Part shown: piece after piece, positions 11,191 to 27,800 of the stretch
Position numbering within the stretch: position 1 is the stretch's first letter
Layout of the letters: each line of letters starts with the position of its first letter
Assembly: GCF_000090795.2 (NCBI RefSeq)
Contig: NW_003546757.1
Coordinates: forward strand, 1-60,240
Length of the DNA stretch: 60,240 nt
Origin: Amphimedon queenslandica
Lineage: Eukaryota; Porifera; Demospongiae; Haplosclerida; Niphatidae
Direction: 5' to 3'
The notes under the pieces: generated by a model
The model's input: the letters and a program-made list of their open reading frames with translations, nothing else
The model's database searches: none
What the model was told of the DNA's origin: nothing
Position numbers and translations under genes: made by a program

Positions 11191-13976
11191 TTAATTTTAT
11201 TGCTAGTTGGTAGTTTGGATGTTCAGGGAGGGAACAAGCCACAGATGAAGACAAGTCGTCCATTCCCTCATCGTTATCGACCAGAGCCTAAGAGAGGAGG
11301 AAATATTGAACTACTGCCACAGGACAACGGTAAGTTAATATCATATACAGTTACAATATTTACTTTCTTTCCCCCCCTCTCTCTCTCTCCCTTCCCCTCT
11401 CTCTCTCTCCCTTCCCCTCTCTCTCTCCCTTCCCCTCTCTCTCTCCCTTCCCCTCTCTCTCTCCCCCCCTCTCTCTCCCATCTCCCCCTCTTTCTCTCTC
11501 CCTCCCCCCTCTCTCTCTTTCTCCTCCAGGCTCTGATAACACTTCTGGTTCAATTGGCCTTACTCCTGTAATGCAAAGAAGGTCTGAGACTGGTTTCAAT
11601 TCAACCGAGGCCCAACAGTTGATTGAATATTTAGAGAAGGCACTGAAACACCAGCTCCAAATGATGTGTCTCAGAGTAAATTAACCTAACCACAGGATGC
11701 CCTACACTCATCTTCACTCTTTCTTCCTCCTTCTATTCCTACTCTATTTCCTTCTTTTTTCTTTCTTCAGATGAACAAGTTTTTCAAGCCTGCCCTCACC
11801 CTTCTCCTTGACCTAAAGCTAGGTGACTGCCCCATTAATAGGAGATTAAATTCACTAGTCGAGTTTCTAACGAGACACATGAGGGCTCTTTCTAAGCACC
11901 TTTATCCTAAATGCTACAGTTCACTCATTGACCTACTCTGGCAGACTATCCTCCAGGTTAATGACAGCAATACACCTACATGCATGTACATTTTATACAT
12001 TGTACATGTACATGTATTGAAAAATGAATATTGTACCTGTATTGTAATGTTTACTTTGTTTTTAGTGTTTTCGTTAGCAATTTTAGGCTCAATATCTCAT
12101 GCATGTTATTAGATAGAGCACTATAGCATCTTAAAAGCTATAATTCGGTTTTTGACTTTAAAAATTCATAAAAAATTCAATTGTGATCGGAATCAGCTAA
12201 AACTTGATGTATAACATAAGGACATGTATGTGTATCAGGAAAAATTATTAAAATGAAGAATTTTTTTCTAGCCATTTTTGGCAAAATTTAGCCAAAATCC
12301 CTGTACTATAGTACAGGGATTTTGACCCGATTTTTGAGCAACTTTAAAAATTCATAAAAAATCCAATTTTGATCGGAATCAGCTCAAACTTAAAATACAA
12401 CATAAGAACATGTATATGCATCAGAAAATGTAATAAAAATTAAGAATTTTCTCCTAGTCATTTTTGGCAAAATTTGGCCAACGACACTGTACTATAGTAC
12501 AGGGACTTTGGCCTGATTTTTGAGCAACTTTAAAAATTTGTAAAAAATCTAAATTTAATCGGAATTAGCTCAAACTTGCTACACAACATAAGAACATGTA
12601 TATGCATCAGAAAATGTAATAAAAACTGAGAATTCTCTCCTAGTCATTTTTGGTGAAATTTGGCCAACGACACTGTACTATAGTACAGGGTCGTTGGAGC
12701 AGCTTGTACATGGAAGTCTTATAATACAGTATTTGTATTTTAGGATATTGAGGAGGAAGCATTGAAGTTAAGAAATGAGAGAACATCAATATATAGAGCA
12801 CAACTTCTCCTCCAAACAGTTACTGTAAGAAAAGAAGACATTCTTACATGTGCACTATGTACATCTATTTTTCCCTCACCCTCCCCCCCCCCCTCTCTCT
12901 CTCTCTTAGCATCTTATCAAAGTGGTTCATGATAAAGGACAGGGTCTTTCTCTGGATACATTAACTACATCAACAGTCAGTGTTTCAGTATTATTAAACA
13001 ACAGCTGGTACTCTCCCTCCTTTTATAGGAATATCTGCTAGCATTGATTGATGTCTATTTAAGACCTACCAGTCGACTTATTAAAACATTTGAAAGACTA
13101 ACAGGACCAGTAAGAGCACAATGACACTCCATTAATTCTCCCTCTCTCTTTCCCTCTCTTTAGCAATTCACTCAGGCAGGAGCTCACATACAGCTGGACC
13201 AATCCCCAGTCCCTCTCTCTCCCTCTCTCCTCCATCAGCTCAGCACTCGTCTCCACAATATAAGGAAGTGTTTCAGAGGTGATGACTTTGTTCGTGAATT
13301 GATAAAACTGGGAAATGAAAGAATAAGACATGCTTCAGTTGATCATAGCAATCCTGACTCAGCCTCTAATGGTGCTCCGGTCTCTTTCACTGTCACTTCA
13401 GCGACACAACTTGGACAGTATTTGCTAGACGAAGGCATTTTAATATGTTTGCTTAATTACACCGAGGAGCGAACCACGCCCCTTGAGTCATCAAGCAACG
13501 AGAGAATGAATGCTATTAACACGTCGCGTCATGTTGGGGTGGAGCCCGAGCTTTCACATCAACGAACTAGTCCTGAGGTACGAGCTCCTTCAAACCAATC
13601 CTATGGATACTCATCACCTTCACCGACTCCGCCCCTTCCACACCCACCGCAATTCATGAATGGATTCGACTGTTGGTACAAGTTTACTGATTTGGAGGAT
13701 TCATTTGAGGGGGTTTTCTTCCACGGGGGTCAAATTTTATCGACCTGCATCAGAACCCCTTCCTCTAATAACAAGAGGCGTGGTCCTGAAACTGCTGAGC
13801 TGTCACCTTTTGACGAGGCCAGACTAGGTACCTTACACTTGATTCTTGACGTCTTGCAGCAGAGATCCCGAAAAGACACTCAGGCTAAAACATTTTTATT
13901 AAAACCAAACGCGATACTTTGCTCTCAAGAAAGAGGAGGCAATGATGTTCCTCCACACAAAATATTTAGAATCTGA
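4683..13976 (+). CDS. Large MUN-domain-like (Munc13/BAIAP3-type) protein, 1,876 aa, 34 exons
   Basis: The ATG (4683-4685) is directly followed by a donor; coding resumes at 4736. The 34 exons sum to 5,631 nt (1,876 residues). Long exons are 6232-6750, 9346-10452 and 13164-13976. Several motifs fit the MUN domain of Munc13/UNC13D/BAIAP3 secretion factors, which promote SNARE assembly. An N-terminal RDMLCSLVRRAFNQ lies near residue 368. The MHD1-like helix APIDLFTIFIRLGSFIGNL is near 1180, MCIRINNIHLI near 1333, and an MHD2-like stretch (FLTRHMRALSKHLYP then LIDLLWQTIL) near 1496-1530. The C-terminus ends with a TLHLILDVLQQRSRKDT-like helix. I see no C2 domain, which family members normally have. 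Low-complexity insertions (poly-Gln, Glu-rich, Gly-rich) interrupt the middle. A 45-bp in-frame intron (10453-10497) could be retained. Family assignment is by eye and uncertain; role in vesicle priming is inferred. Confidence 0.6.
8492..8650. repeat. Dispersed relative of the 177-bp satellite, single copy in an intron
   Basis: This lies in intron 19 of the MUN-domain gene (8428-8710). It shares the phrase aagtttgagctgatt with the satellite units. It also carries a palindromic block, ccctgtactatatagtac followed by aggg. It is too diverged to be a simple array unit. Confidence 0.7.
12130..12700 (-). repeat. Three tandem inverted relatives of the 177-bp satellite in an intron
   Basis: This lies inside intron 30 of the MUN-domain gene (11957-12743). 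Three units of roughly 185 bp read in the opposite direction to the other arrays: cggaatcagct, aacataagaacatgtat and attttggcaaaattt recur. Each unit carries the block ctgtactatagtacag; in the first it is the perfect 20-bp palindrome ccctgtactatagtacaggg at 12299-12318. Confidence 0.8.
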
Positions 13977-14231
13977 TCGACTGTGACCACTCCCACTTAT
14001 GGTGATGTGTTTGTGTTGTGGAAATAATTATAATTATGCTGTTAATGAATAATTATATTGAATGATTGTTACTCGTTATTATTTTTAATAATATTATTAT
14101 GATACATTTTAAAATTAAAAAAAAGGAAGAGAGAGTCGTTCAGCAAAAAGAGCTAGTATATAAGTAACAATAATTATTAGTAGTTAATATCAGAGAAGAA
14201 GAGTGAAAAGAAAATGATTCAACATAACAAA
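13977..14231. other. Convergent 3' intergenic spacer
   Basis: This is 255 bp of A/T-rich DNA between the stop of the MUN-domain gene (+) and the stop of mitoferrin (-). It must contain both 3' UTR ends. I see only variant poly(A) signals (attaaa near 14112). No gene seen. Confidence 0.5.
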
Positions 14232-15567
14232 CTACCGTGAAGTGTGATCAGAGGGTGTGGTCTCTACAAACTCCGCCTCTTTTAGTCCTAGCCCATATTT
14301 AAACAGTTCATATACAGACCAGCACAAAGCAGTGGATGGCATTTGATACACTACTCTAGCGGACAACCCTCTGAAATACCCCTTGAATCCCTTCAGCTGG
14401 TATATCTTTAATAACGTGTTGAGCATCCCGTAAATCTTCTTGTCACTAGCCAGTATCTTCTTTTGTTCTCTGGTGTTTAGTAAAGTCCTAGCTACATCAA
14501 GAGGAGTAGTAAAGGCAGCTGCAATCGCTCCAGCACCTGCCCCTGATATCATGTGGGAGAGAGGGTCGTACGAACGCGTTGGGTTGAATTTCTCTTGTAA
14601 ATACTCATAGCTAACGAAATGAAGAACTTGGAAAGGAATGTTCATGGTTAGCTGAGTGGTGTAGCTCCTATAAAAAGCGCCCGGTCCTTCCTGACGGAGT
14701 ATTGTGGCCCCGCAATGAATGATGCCCTTATATGGCGCGTTGTACATCTGCAGCCTCTGCTTGATAACTATAATGGATGGAGGATGAGATGTACATGAAA
14801 CAATGGATACATAAAGGACACAATGGATGAATGATGCATATGTACATTGTACACAAACAGATACAGTAAAGTAAAGATACAATGAATGTGTGCAATACCT
14901 TCAATGGGGTTCATGCAACCATCATGAAGTAGGGTTGCTACCACAGCAGCTCCGCCTATTAATAAAAGTTAATTAAAAGCTCTGATTACTTAAAACCACA
15001 CCCACCTTGAGACATGATGTTATTGTGATGTCTAGAGAGCCACCTCTTGCTGTATTCGTATGTCGAGAAATACAAAGCATGAGCTGGGCCAGCGCCTGTA
15101 GCAACGACCGTTATACCACGGAAAAGGGCACTGGGGCGCTCCGTCTTTATAATAGTTTTAAAGGCTCCGTATAAATTATTATAATTAGCTTTTGGGTTAG
15201 GTACTAAAGTCATCATTCTAGTCTAGAGGGGGAGAAGGAGACAAAGAGAGAAATGTGAAGCAGTTAATTTTCAAATACTGTCTGCTTTGAAGCTAATTTC
15301 CATTAGTTTGAACGATCAAGTGCTAACCAATTACTGGAGCAACAAGGGCTGACAAGAGTATGATCAGAAATGAGGTTTAATTTTATTATCAAAATGTAAT
15401 TAGATAATGAACATAATGTGTAATGTTGATACTACGCCAGTGATAACCATAAATCAATGTATCCTTATGATAGCATACTGTATGGTATAGTAAAACTGTA
15501 AGGGTGCCTATAGTATACATCATTACTAATGAAATGAATGTCAACATTGTCAGCCACAAGAACATGC

Positions 15568-15646
<79 letters not shown>

Positions 15647-16034
15647 CCCCCCCTCTCTCTCTCTCTTGCTTACCTTAACACAGTCAACTGGATACATCAC
15701 ACAGTGTTCAGTCACTCCAGCTGCTCCTCCTGCTAAAAGATGCGCCCACAACTTATCAGTAGGTAAACTCTCATAGTCTACCTCTCCCATACTACAAAAT
15801 GAGAGGAACACAGAAGCATATGAATAATAATAATGAAATACATTTATATAAATAGTGTATAATAATAATTGTATAATAGTTATAATATAAATAATTAGAA
15901 GGGCACTACCTCTCAGTGTTATTAGATGCTTGGTGTCTCTCCCTCTTGGCAGGAGTTGAAGATGACGATATGCTATCAATATGAGGTGAAGTCTGATCAG
16001 TTACTGATTGCTCAACTGAAGCAGGATATTCCAT
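14232..16034 (-). CDS. Mitoferrin, mitochondrial iron carrier (SLC25A28/SLC25A37-like)
   Basis: Five exons on the minus strand (15910-16034, 15674-15791, 15006-15222, 14899-14955, 14232-14767) give 350 residues. The start was chosen as [10 protein letters not shown], because the upstream in-frame sequence has no better start and the exon splices in phase to MGEVDYESL. Mitoferrins carry iron across the inner mitochondrial membrane for haem and Fe-S cluster synthesis. All three carrier signatures are present: PVDCVK, NPIEVIKQR and TTPLDVAR. Family-specific blocks include [11 protein letters not shown], the [14 protein letters not shown] context and [14 protein letters not shown]. The first, Ser-rich 40 residues are poorly conserved. 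It is head-to-head with the RPB2 gene and converges with the MUN-domain gene. Confidence 0.95.
15571..15665. repeat. (CT)n microsatellite in a mitoferrin intron
   Basis: This is a nearly uninterrupted CT run of about 80 bp followed by a C-rich CT tract. It ends just downstream of the donor site of mitoferrin exon 2 (minus strand). ORFs reading it as poly(Leu-Ser) or poly(Glu-Arg) are artefacts. Confidence 0.97.
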
Positions 16035-16559
16035 AGCATAAAATAAACTGAGAGAGAGACGGAAAAGGGAGGGAGATTGGACTAAAGGGGAGAGAGAGAT
16101 GGTAAATACACAGACTATCTTCTTCTCTACGATACGATACGATACTAGTGTAAATATAACGGGCATGCAGACACATGCATGAAGGGCCAATGATAGTTCC
16201 AATTAACGCTCACCTCTTTTCTAGCTTCTTTCAGAAGGCTACTGCTTTAGTAAGCAAAAGGAAAGAATCCTTTAGTGCTGCTTGTGTCTGCAATATCCTC
16301 TCTGGTCTACTGAAATGAAGAAAAAGAGAGAAAAGGCTTTAAGTTATGTAAGCACATTAGGGCATGACTGAAGGTGGTGGGTGTGGCTCAGTTATGGGCG
16401 TGGTTTGTTTAATTGACTATGAATAATTAATGATGCATTTGTGGGCGGGTTTTATGATAAAAATGGCTGCCGTCCACGTTTCTTTTCTCTGAGCTGTCTT
16501 CTCTCTTCTTTTGTCTCTTTTCTTCTTTTTAAAGTTATTAGTGTAGCCTTCTAGTAAGT
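16035..16559. promoter_or_regulatory. Shared 5' region of mitoferrin (-) and RPB2 (+)
   Basis: This is 525 bp between two divergent start codons. It contains a pyrimidine-rich stretch with acceptor-like sites, so a 5' UTR exon of mitoferrin is possible. It also has GTGTGG and GGGCGTGG boxes (16376-16406) of the Sp/KLF type. No TATA box is obvious. A bidirectional promoter is inferred from position only. Confidence 0.45.
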
Positions 16560-22008
<5,449 letters not shown>

Positions 22009-23295
22009 GATGGAAGGGGATTATATTTGCAATTTTTCATTCGTTTTTCTTCAATAACATTTTCCACCACACCACTACTACAGTGCAACAATTATGTGCA
22101 GCACATAAAGCATGAATTCTCTCTTCTTTTCTCTTGAGCAGTATAGCTCCACTTACTTTTACTGCTACTAATCTTTGTCATACTTTACACTTTATAAATT
22201 AATGTCAGAATAATACCACTGAGTTACTTTCAACTGTCTACATATTTTGGCAATTGTATTTAGTAGAAGAAGCAGTGACAGAGGGAGGGAGAGCCAAGCA
22301 TAGACCATTGAGGTTAAATTAAGGCAAAGCAGATGACATAGTGATTGTGGTCATTATTATATAAGTACAGACTCAACTACTAAAATGATAGAGATTGAGT
22401 CACTCAATCTCTATCATTTTAGTAGTTGCTGCAAGTTGTGAAATGTGGCATAACTTGGATTGTTCATTTATGGTATGTTGATACTTGTTTACCCATTAGA
22501 ACATGCTGCAGTTTGTATGGATATTCATGATACTGATGAGACAATACAGTAGCTATGTAGACTGAAGCAATAAGCCACACATGATGCAGTACAGCTAGAC
22601 AGTTGAAGCATGTTCAGCCATTATTAGTCTTTATTAGCAGTTGCTTTTGAGCTGAATTGGCAGTCATGATAAGGCTACAAGTGCTAGTCAATAATACTGG
22701 TGGCTAAATAAACAATATCAAAGGAAATAATAATTTTATAACAACAGTAATCATATCTTTAATATTCTTTCCCAGCAAGAGTACATAAAAGTTTATTGTG
22801 GCTATACAAGGAATGAGCTCATCATTTTCCCAATCAATGAGTTTAATTTGCTTAGCAACCCAGTGCAGGTTTGCTGTTGTGTGATTTTGATAAGATAATA
22901 TCTTTTCTTTAAGTAAACAATTTGTGAAGTTTTTTTTGAGATTAAAAGTGATAAGAGAGAGAGAGAGGAGGAATAAATACAAAACTAAAAGTATAATCCA
23001 ATACATCAACAAGAAATTAAAAAAAAGAAAAAGAGGAAAGAAAATATATAATTATAATTTTTACATGATATTTTATGGTGTATAGCAATAAATGTATAAC
23101 AAGAATAAATAATAGTAATAATATTATTAAAAATTGCTCTTCGTTACATGATAGTGTATGCATATATATGTATGTATGTGAATGGACTTAGTATGTATGT
23201 GTGTCATTGTGTCACTGTATGGATGCAATGTATGTATTGTTAGGTGTTTGTCTCAGAGTGTGTGATAATTAATATGTTCATGATTCTCTCTCTCA
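22009..23295. other. Intergenic region between RPB2 and the ubiquitin-like gene
   Basis: This is about 1.3 kb with no convincing coding sequence on either strand. It holds the 3' UTRs of the two convergent genes, several A/T-rich and GA-rich tracts, TGTATG microsatellite-like sequence near 23155-23205, and a perfect inverted repeat at 22375-22427. The 102-residue minus ORF at 22704-23012 has no family signature or splice context and is probably chance. Confidence 0.6.
22375..22427. repeat. Perfect 53-nt palindrome (26-bp arms, 1-nt centre)
   Basis: The left arm is 22375-22400 (starts aactactaaaatgatagaga) and the right arm 22402-22427 (starts actcaatctctatcatttta). They are exact reverse complements around c22401. 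As RNA it would form a near-loopless hairpin. It could be a fold-back element, a structured 3' UTR motif or an inverted assembly/read artefact. Confidence 0.95.
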
Positions 23296-23817
23296 CTAGC
23301 TTCCTTTCAAGACTAGATGTATGGTACATTCGTTTGCTATGCCGGGAACATTCTCAACAAGACGTTGACTCTCCTCCAACTGCTGGTTATCTAATACCAG
23401 TCGCATCATCTCTGGCCTGATACCACATTCCTCCTCTATTAGCAACTTGAGACCCATTATACTGACCTCCTGGAGAGGGAAAGAGAGAGGGGAAAAGAGA
23501 TAGAAAGGAGATTTTATAAATACATCTTTATAATGTCTTGTTACCTGTGGATTTGAGAATTTGATATCAAACGTTCTACCGGTTAGTGTTTTGACATACA
23601 GTACCCAGTCTCTGCAGATCTCTCCTCTCTTCTCCACTCTCTCCATAAACAAGTTGACAATCTTTGTTGAATGCTCAGACGAATCATCCTTCAGTATGTC
23701 TTCAAATATTTCCCCAAGTGGTCTTGTGTCATCAACAATATCTTTTCTTTTGTGTCGGAGTGTTACTTGTCTTCCCTCCATATTCGGTATCCGTCCTAGT
23801 AACTGTTCCACAGTATA
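23296..23817 (-). CDS. Tandem ubiquitin-like-domain protein (3' two exons, 5' part lost in gap)
   Basis: Two phase-0 exons (23545-23817 and 23296-23469) encode the last 148 residues. Residues after WVLYVKTLTGRTFDIKFS form a clear ubiquitin-like fold: VSIMGLKLLIEEECGIRP, then LVLDNQQLEESQRL, then CTIHLVLKGS at the stop. The chain ends in Lys-Gly-Ser where ubiquitin has Arg-Gly-Gly, so C-terminal conjugation is not expected. The preceding stretch (VEQLLGRIPN, VTLRHKRKDIVDDTRPLGE) looks like the end of an earlier ubiquitin-like repeat. An acceptor AG directly before 23817 shows that upstream exons exist in or beyond the N gap. It could be a separate gene or, less likely, the 3' end of the vinculin-family gene on the same strand. 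Function unknown. Confidence 0.7.
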   Translation of the reverse strand, partial: YTVEQLLGRIPNMEGRQVTLRHKRKDIVDDTRPLGEIFEDILKDDSSEHSTKIVNLFMERVEKRGEICRDWVLYVKTLTGRTFDIKFSNPQVTRHYKDVFIKSPFYLFSPLSFPLQEVSIMGLKLLIEEECGIRPEMMRLVLDNQQLEESQRLVENVPGIANECTIHLVLKGS

Positions 23818-23845
23818 CTATGGGAAAGAAAGAAACAGACATACA

Positions 23846-24742
23846 NNNNNNNNNNNNNNNNNNNNNNNNNNNNNNNNNNNNNNNNNNNNNNNNNNNNNNN
23901 NNNNNNNNNNNNNNNNNNNNNNNNNNNNNNNNNNNNNNNNNNNNNNNNNNNNNNNNNNNNNNNNNNNNNNNNNNNNNNNNNNNNNNNNNNNNNNNNNNNN
24001 NNNNNNNNNNNNNNNNNNNNNNNNNNNNNNNNNNNNNNNNNNNNNNNNNNNNNNNNNNNNNNNNNNNNNNNNNNNNNNNNNNNNNNNNNNNNNNNNNNNN
24101 NNNNNNNNNNNNNNNNNNNNNNNNNNNNNNNNNNNNNNNNNNNNNNNNNNNNNNNNNNNNNNNNNNNNNNNNNNNNNNNNNNNNNNNNNNNNNNNNNNNN
24201 NNNNNNNNNNNNNNNNNNNNNNNNNNNNNNNNNNNNNNNNNNNNNNNNNNNNNNNNNNNNNNNNNNNNNNNNNNNNNNNNNNNNNNNNNNNNNNNNNNNN
24301 NNNNNNNNNNNNNNNNNNNNNNNNNNNNNNNNNNNNNNNNNNNNNNNNNNNNNNNNNNNNNNNNNNNNNNNNNNNNNNNNNNNNNNNNNNNNNNNNNNNN
24401 NNNNNNNNNNNNNNNNNNNNNNNNNNNNNNNNNNNNNNNNNNNNNNNNNNNNNNNNNNNNNNNNNNNNNNNNNNNNNNNNNNNNNNNNNNNNNNNNNNNN
24501 NNNNNNNNNNNNNNNNNNNNNNNNNNNNNNNNNNNNNNNNNNNNNNNNNNNNNNNNNNNNNNNNNNNNNNNNNNNNNNNNNNNNNNNNNNNNNNNNNNNN
24601 NNNNNNNNNNNNNNNNNNNNNNNNNNNNNNNNNNNNNNNNNNNNNNNNNNNNNNNNNNNNNNNNNNNNNNNNNNNNNNNNNNNNNNNNNNNNNNNNNNNN
24701 NNNNNNNNNNNNNNNNNNNNNNNNNNNNNNNNNNNNNNNNNN
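23846..24742. other. Assembly gap (897 N)
   Basis: Unsequenced. It separates the ubiquitin-like exons from the last visible vinculin-family exon, so the 3' end of one gene and the 5' end of the other are missing. Several long ORFs reported across it are runs of unknown residues. Confidence 1.
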
Positions 24743-24865
24743 TTGCTGCATTGTCTGTATAGAGAAGAGAAATGATCACTGAAATACAACCACTTTAATT
24801 TAGTAGCAGTGTATCATTTTAAAAAATGACCTGCTACTTCAATATAATTCATGTACTAAGTGTAC

Positions 24866-27800
24866 CTGTATCTTTTGACCTTGGCCCTTTGTGTATGCAA
24901 CCATTTGGAGCATTCTTGATGTCATTTTCTTAGCAAGTCCCACTAGAGGGTTACCTTCTTCTTCAAATTCATCCACAACATCCTGTAGCTGTCTTGTTGC
25001 TCCCTAAATAAGAAATATTGAGATAATTTTTCAGTTACTAAACAACTAAATACTGACAATTAATGATCTATTCAATGAAGTATCAAGAGGGAGACTGTAT
25101 TCCACACTTTGTTTCCAAGGATGAGACAACTTTGGAGAATTACCAGTACTGTCATAGCTACAGCAATGAAACAAAACTTGTAAAATATTATTATAATTAT
25201 GCTTCAAACACAGCATAAGAACATGTATTATGTGCATATGCCAGATTTTTGAGCAACTTAAAATCTACTGACAAGAATCTTAACACTATTCCCAAATCCT
25301 GTGAGAACCTTTCATGCATGAGGTGGATCTATATTGCATATTTTACTTGATATGTGAGTCATCTAGTACAAAGGGAGGTGGAGGTGGAGGGTAGTTTGGA
25401 GGCTCCAGTAAGTCATCAGTTGAGTAGTACTGCTGCTGGCCATGTCTCTCTCTTCTATCACTACCATCACCTCTTCCTCTTGATCTTGATGTCTTCTGCG
25501 CTGATGGCGTCGTCCGTGTTGTTTCATAACCTTGCAAGAGATCCCTGAACAAACTCAGAGCTAGGCTGACATCAATCTCAGACTCATTCTCATCAATGAA
25601 GACAATCCCATAATGAAAGCTCTGAGCTTTTGCTGTCCATTGTCTTCTCAAGTGACTGAAATGATCCAGCTTCATTGAGCTATGATCATCTACACATACA
25701 TTAAAATGGAAATGAATCAAGTATATATACAGTTATACCTGATAGTGATCGTGCTGCTCCTATTGCGTGTGGTAATACTCTTACTAAAAATCCCATGTTC
25801 CTTTTACACTTCATTACTAGTGGATCGCTGCTCTTTGTTTTCTTCATTACACAATCAAGTTCAGAACTAAAAGACAATTTATTAGTCAGTATATCATCAT
25901 CATCATCATCATTATTGTTATTATTTTTTCTTACTTGACTTTGTCCAACTGGCCAGTAGCAAATTCTTTCTTTTCCTTAAATTGTTCAAGTAAGTGTTCC
26001 TTAGCCATTCCATCAGTTCTTGATGCTTGCAACGAGACACTAACCAAACGATCAAGTGGTCCAGCTACATTAGCTGTCAGGTCATCAATATAAGCAGTTA
26101 GTAAGTGCATCTAACAATGAATGCAAGAATAATAATGACAGAATTAGTTGATGGGTAAGTCTCACTTTGGCTGCCCAATCTCTTTTTAGTATTTCAGCTT
26201 TCTCCACTGCAAGTTGATGTCTTTCTTCATCTACTTCCTTTAAGCTAGCTATTTCATGTGCATATTGTATCAGTTCTGATGACAACTCTTGTATCTCTTG
26301 GGCTGTATCAAGCACTGACTTAACAAGACTCTCATCATCACACCTATAATTACAACTATTTAATTATTTAATTAATATCTTTATTTACCCTTCAACTGCA
26401 TCTTTGGCCACAGTTAGCATTGAGTCTGCTAGTCTTTTAATTGATTCTGCTTGCTCCTTGAGTAGCTCTGCATCATTTGATTTGGCTGCAAGGAGTAAAG
26501 CATCAGCTGGCCCACTCATACCAAAAGTTATATCATCAACATTCTTCATTAGTGCACTAGCCTGATAAGTGGAGATAGAAATATAATATTTATTATAATT
26601 TATTATTAAAAGCTTACAGCAGTAGCCCATTGGTGTGACAAGAGGTATAGCTTCTCATCTTCTGGTTCATCTTCAGCTACTTGACCTGCAGCGCTTATAA
26701 ATTGTGGTGTCACTGACTCAATGCCCTTCACATGTTCTTGAACAGATTCTATTTGTTTCTATAATAATGCAATAGTAACATTCAAGGGGTCTTGGCACTA
26801 TATTTACCTGTACAGCGGGGTCCTGTGCACTGTCTAAATTGGTAGTACTGCCAATGGAGTCCTCAACTAGTGCAGCTTTGATGGTTGTTGAGGCAACCCC
26901 AACCATTCTTTGTGTCTGTGACCCAATATGAGAAATCTACAGAAAAATATTTAAATGGTTATGCATCACTTTCATGCACTAGCTATCTCATACTTCTTTG
27001 TTTAATCCTCTTCTATTCTTAGCAGAAGTCACCAATCTTCTAGCAGACTTTGACCAGGGCATGTTAGCTGCTTGTGAAGCCTCCAGTAGTTTATTTAAAT
27101 GTCCAGTCCACTCTTGCCCCAGCTCTTGTAAGCTCTCTCCTTCTTCTTCCTCCTCTTCTTCTTCCATATTTAATACTTCTTCTGCTTTTTTAATGATTCG
27201 AGGAGTCAGATAAGTTATATTAGCTGATTCTTTGTTCAGCACTCTATACAAGTATGAAAAGGATGAGTTTTAAATAATTTATATATATTTACCGTGCAAC
27301 TTCTTGGCTTCTTGAATTGCTTGCAGCTGTTTCTGCTAGTTTGCTCAGTTCCTGTGCTTTCATTGCAAACTCTGCTGCTTTCTCTTGAAGTTGTTTTTGA
27401 TTTCCTTCAGTTGCTGCTTGAACCATATCCTCCAGTGGCTTTGTATAAATATGGCAAAGCTCTGTATTCTCTAATAGTTACATGCTAGTAAAAATAAGAC
27501 TAATATATACATGATACCTTCAATGAATGGAGTTTGACTCTCCTGCCATCCAAAAGAAGAAGCCAAATGAGATAGATTGTATCTATCTCCAGCTCCTCCA
27601 AGTGAGTGTGGATAAGTAATAGGTGGCTGGGTCGGTACATGAGGAGTGCTAGTTGTCCATTTCTTGGTTATCATTTCATCATCATGTATTGAAGGATCAG
27701 TTGGACCAAACAGTGAAGAAGGAGGCTCAGTGGATGATGGAGAACTGATCCATTCATCTGATGGAGAGAGTGGCTGAACAGGGAAGTGCTCTGTTACCTC

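Noticed and set aside
11341..11599. Glu/Arg/Gly-rich minus ORFs
   Set aside because: Antisense of a CT-rich intron tract in the MUN-domain gene.
4683..13976. Gamma-tubulin complex component or MAP3K4 assignment
   Set aside because: No kinase domain and no GRIP signatures; the motif order fits MUN-domain proteins better.
15504..15776. Poly Leu-Ser ORF and its Glu-Arg complement
   Set aside because: CT microsatellite in a mitoferrin intron; the adjacent real exon is on the minus strand.
23561..24789. Long ORFs of 323-404 codons on both strands
   Set aside because: They run through the N gap and consist of unknown residues.
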